Below are positions 6,901-7,922 of a stretch of 7,922 bases of DNA, piece after piece. Source of the stretch: Acidimicrobiaceae bacterium (GTDB lineage Bacteria > Actinomycetota > Acidimicrobiia > Acidimicrobiales > Bog-793); assembly GCA_027459565.1 (NCBI GenBank), contig DAIDIA010000186.1, positions 1-7,922 of the forward strand, read 5' to 3'. The position numbers and the translations under genes are program-made. Within the stretch, counting starts at the first letter, position 1, and the number at the start of each line of letters is the position of its first letter. The notes under the pieces are model-generated. The model was given only the letters and a program-made list of their open reading frames with translations. It made no database searches and was not told where the DNA came from.

Positions 6901-7148
6901 TTGAAACGCGGCAGGGCATCTTTGACAAAGCCCGTCAGGAGGTGGCCGTAGTGGGGGAGGCCGTTCGCGAACGGCGGTCCATCGTAGAAGACGTACTCCT
7001 CATTGCCCCGGCGCTGCTCGATCGATCGTTCAAAGGTCCGTTCGCGCTGCCAGAGCTCGAGGATGGCGAGTTCCATCTCGGGATAGTTGGGCTGCGAGGG
7101 CGCTGCGGCGACCGTTGGATAACGGTGGCCCCTTGTGGGCTCATCCAT
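3975..7148 (-). CDS. ileS: Isoleucyl-tRNA synthetase, type 2 (eukaryote-like)
   Basis: This class I synthetase charges tRNA-Ile with isoleucine in the cytoplasm. Numbering from the ATG at 7148 gives 1057 residues. The HIGH motif is HYGH (66-69) in GLPHYGHLL, followed by GWDCHGLPAE (95-104). The editing domain (CP1) shows WTTTPWTLPSN (244-254) and GTGVVHMAPGFGEDD (335-349), including the conserved Asp used in removing Val. Next are DWSISRNRFWG (466-476) and DCWFESGSMPFAQ (542-554). KLSKRLRNYPDP (617-628) is the KMSKS region in its type 2 form. The anticodon-binding helical domain follows, and no C-terminal zinc-binding cysteine cluster as in type 1 is seen. An ATG at 7169 is in frame but would overlap the DUF167 start and lacks a ribosome binding site. 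The 7148 start fits a leaderless transcript. Type 2 enzymes are typically mupirocin-tolerant; whether this one is cannot be read directly. Confidence 0.97.
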   Translation of the reverse strand: MDEPTRGHRYPTVAAAPSQPNYPEMELAILELWQRERTFERSIEQRRGNEEYVFYDGPPFANGLPHYGHLLTGFVKDALPRFKTMRGMLVERRFGWDCHGLPAETEAEKELGVSGRGQITEFGIERFNDYCKTSVLRYVKAWERYVTRQARWVDFKNDYKTLDITYMESVMWAFAELYRKGLIYEGYRVLPYCWECETPLSNFETRQDDAYRDRIDPSVTVAFELMGKDSPTSVGDGPLKVLVWTTTPWTLPSNLALAVGPEIEYSILAREGSNYVVASERLADYPDLLDGGEVVGTIRGAEIVGRRYRPLFDYFLDHENAFVVLSGEFVTTEEGTGVVHMAPGFGEDDQRVCESAGISVVCPVNDQGVFDERVPDFAGLQVFDANAEIIKALEAKHALIDTRAYTHSYPHCWRSDTPLIYRAVSSFFVEVTKVKDRMIELNQQINWVPEHVRDGAFGRWLEGARDWSISRNRFWGAPIPVWKSDNPTYPRVDVYASLDEIERDFGVRPDDLHRPTIDQLTRPNPDDPSGRSNMVRVTDVLDCWFESGSMPFAQLHYPFENAERFESHFPADFICEYIGQTRGWFYTLHVLATALFDRPAFSNVLAHGVVLGSDARKLSKRLRNYPDPEEFFAEEGADTMRWYLLSSAVLRGNDVIIEEHAMADPIRQVLNPIFNSWNFLSLYGETDDCVGSIRHDQEGLLDRYILAKCAQVVGEVTDALEGYDLSRATQSISSFLDALTNWYVRRSRERFWRPLGIDASSDQDKQDAYDTLHTVLEVLCRIAAPLLPFLTEHVYRGLTGRESVHLENWPERDELRVDEELVAAMDLVRAVCSAGHSIRKSLGLRARLPLAAVTFAGKSAPLLEPFRELIAEELNVKEVHLQQDALALSSTKLTIVPAALGPRVGESMQKIMAAYRRGDFVISDGREVTVAGERLLEGEYALALVPANESTSRILDGGSGVVVLDSVLNEDLEREGLARDIVRLVQQSRKESGLNVADRIVLEIAATGSLDPVIETWRDEICKQTLATELSYRHLEGVGEHQLSDGSTLNISVTRNP

Positions 7149-7168
7149 GGCTCTACAGTAGGCGCACA
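7148..7168. promoter_or_regulatory. Candidate bidirectional leaderless promoter of ileS and the DUF167 gene
   Basis: Only 19 bases (7149-7167) separate the divergent ATGs. On the - strand TACTGT (7160-7155) ends exactly 7 bases before the ileS ATG. On the + strand TACAGT (7154-7159) ends 9 bases before the DUF167 ATG. Both are TANNNT -10 patterns read from the same TACAGTA. Neither gene has a ribosome binding site. A TTGTGG at 7133-7138 (15-base spacer) is a possible + strand -35; no - strand -35 stands out. Promoter use is inferred. Confidence 0.55.
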
Positions 7169-7560
7169 TGACCGACGACCTGTTTCACATCATTGATGAT
7201 GGGCAAACCCCGTCTGCGTCCAAAGATCCGACGCGCGCGACGATCGTGATCGGGATCTACGTCCAGCCCGGAGCGGGTCGTTCGACCATCGTCGGACGTC
7301 GCCAGAATGCACTTCATGTGCGAGTCGCTCCGCCGCCCGCGGATGGTCGCGCGAACCTCGCGGCTGAGTTGCTCATTGCGGAGTTGTTTGATGTGCCCCG
7401 CTCTGACGTGAGCATCATTGCAGGTCACAAGAGTCGAGAGAAACGGGTGCGGGCCGAGGGCGTGAACCTCGACCATGTTCGCGCTCGACTCGAGGAGGTG
7501 ACGGCGAAGGCCCCGCCAGGACCGGCGTTCAACCAGGGTCGCATCCAGCCAAAGCGCTAA
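7168..7560 (+). CDS. DUF167/YggU-family protein
   Basis: This is a small cytoplasmic protein of 130 residues belonging to the DUF167 (YggU) family, which has known structures but no established function. The family core spans about residues 28-98. It shows VQPGAG (32-37), VRVAPPPADGRAN (51-63) with the conserved APPxdGxAN signature, and GHKSREKRV (86-94). About 25 residues precede the core, longer than in many members, and a tail (110-130) ending in QPKR follows it. The ATG at 7168 has no ribosome binding site and fits a leaderless start from the shared promoter with ileS. A GTG at 7246 (V27) would give a shorter protein but also lacks a clear ribosome binding site. The gene diverges from ileS. 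The family is often found near yggT in other bacteria, so its presence about 4 kb from yggT is in keeping. Confidence 0.88.
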   Translation: MTDDLFHIIDDGQTPSASKDPTRATIVIGIYVQPGAGRSTIVGRRQNALHVRVAPPPADGRANLAAELLIAELFDVPRSDVSIIAGHKSREKRVRAEGVNLDHVRARLEEVTAKAPPGPAFNQGRIQPKR

Positions 7561-7570
7561 CAACCCCCGC

Positions 7571-7601
7571 TTGCCTTGCGTGGCGCGTCAGACCGTATGA
7601 T
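7571..7601 (+). promoter_or_regulatory. Candidate promoter for the Lys/Ala-rich gene
   Basis: TTGCCT (7571-7576) and TATGAT (7596-7601) are separated by 19 bases. The -10 matches TATAAT at 5 of 6 positions. The spacer is slightly long. It lies in the 88-base gap (7561-7648) between DUF167 and the next gene and predicts a leader of about 40 bases. No terminator is seen in this gap, so read-through from DUF167 remains possible. Confidence 0.5.
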
Positions 7602-7648
7602 CCGCTAACCTCGGCGCTGCTTCTTTAGACGAGGAGATGCGAATCACG

Positions 7649-7922
7649 ATGGTTAGCGCACCAAAGTCAGCAGCGGCAAAGTCAAGGGCCAACTCCAAGC
7701 GGTCTCCCGCAAAGAAGGCTCGGGCAAAGAAGGTCCTCGCGAAGCGCGCGGCTCCCAAGGGGCGGCCAAAGGTCTCGACTCCGACCAAGCGGACTGGCGT
7801 CAAGAAGGTCGGTGCGAAAGCAGCAGTTGCAAGAAGATCCCCACTCACAAAATCCCCCGTAAAGAAGGCTCAAGTAGTGAAGAGAAATCCAGCCAAGAAG
7901 GCTCCGGCGAAGAAGGTCGTCG
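7649..7922 (+). CDS. Lys/Ala-rich basic protein, N-terminal part (runs off window); possibly the tail of a DksA/TraR-type or histone H1-like protein
   Basis: The frame stays open from the ATG at 7649 to the window end, giving 91 residues. They are 22 Lys and 9 Arg with no Asp or Glu, plus many Ala, Pro, Ser and Val. Loose repeats of the form AKKA/VKKA/AKKV occur (21-32, 51-57, 71-74, 82-91), like histone H1-type DNA-binding tails. It is low complexity and probably disordered. GAGGAG at 7631-7636 is a good ribosome binding site, 12 bases from this ATG. An in-frame ATG at 7637 abuts that site directly and is less likely. In actinobacteria, genes near ileS often encode a Lys-rich segment followed by a DksA/TraR-like zinc finger, so that is my best guess. 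The folded domain, if any, is outside the window, and a dedicated nucleoid protein is the alternative. HU-type proteins carry such tails at the other end. Confidence 0.75.
   Translation, partial: MVSAPKSAAAKSRANSKRSPAKKARAKKVLAKRAAPKGRPKVSTPTKRTGVKKVGAKAAVARRSPLTKSPVKKAQVVKRNPAKKAPAKKVV

Noticed and set aside
6129..7196. Long + strand open frame opposite the ileS 5' half (355 codons), and a similar one at 5481-6086
   Set aside because: Both lie wholly or mostly antisense to well-conserved IleRS domains, show no family motif, and are expected by-products of GC-rich codon use.
7149..7300. T-box leader for ileS, as found in many Gram-positive bacteria
   Set aside because: Only 19 bases separate the ileS and DUF167 starts, and the DNA beyond is DUF167 coding sequence. 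No T-box-like stems or conserved T-box sequence were seen.
7588..7848. Open frame on the - strand opposite the Lys/Ala-rich gene
   Set aside because: Its Phe/Ala/Leu-rich translation is simply the reverse of Lys/Ala codon repeats. The + strand has a ribosome binding site and a promoter-like sequence.
7649..7922. DNA repeat array from recurring AAGAAGG(C/T)C units
   Set aside because: The units are irregular in spacing and follow the reading frame, so they come from repeated Lys-Lys-Ala/Val codons rather than a separate repeat element.

Overview
The window looks like part of a chromosome from a high-GC Gram-positive bacterium (Actinomycetota). Acidimicrobiia or a close relative is my best guess. 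This rests on GC-rich codon use, the end of a division and cell wall cluster (ftsZ, pgeF, yggS, sepF, yggT, divIVA), a type 2 isoleucyl-tRNA synthetase, and a Lys/Ala-rich protein of a kind common in this phylum. The class-level placement is inference, because no marker search could be run. No mobile element, CRISPR array, rRNA, tRNA or phage gene was seen.

Left part (1-2981, + strand): a tightly packed run of the ftsZ 3' end, pgeF, yggS, sepF and yggT. ftsZ and pgeF are 13 bases apart, and the pgeF stop overlaps the yggS GTG start by one base. sepF and yggT follow after gaps of 44 and 63 bases, each with its own ribosome binding site. FtsZ forms the division ring. SepF tethers it to the membrane, probably through the FtsZ C-terminal peptide seen here. 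YggT and YggS are conserved companions, and PgeF is a purine nucleoside / peptidoglycan-editing type enzyme. Hairpins lie after sepF and after yggT.

Middle (2982-3956): a 90-base gap holds a hairpin, a perfect 6+6 inverted repeat and a likely leaderless promoter for divIVA. divIVA encodes the polar-growth/division scaffold, here with a strikingly acidic C-terminal tail.

Right part: ileS lies on the - strand (3975-7148), converging on divIVA across a short stem-loop. Its start is only 19 bases from the divergent start of a DUF167 (YggU) gene. One TACAGTA sequence in that gap can act as a -10 element in both directions, giving two leaderless transcripts. After DUF167 comes an 88-base gap with a plausible sigma-70-type promoter. 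A further + strand gene then runs off the window; its first 91 residues are 31 Lys/Arg and no Asp/Glu.

The order ylmD(pgeF)-ylmE(yggS)-sepF-ylmG(yggT)-divIVA-ileS matches the well-known Bacillus arrangement, except that ylmH is missing and ileS is reversed. Most of the window is conserved housekeeping DNA. I do not see a clear new multi-gene system; the best leads are in the intergenic regions.
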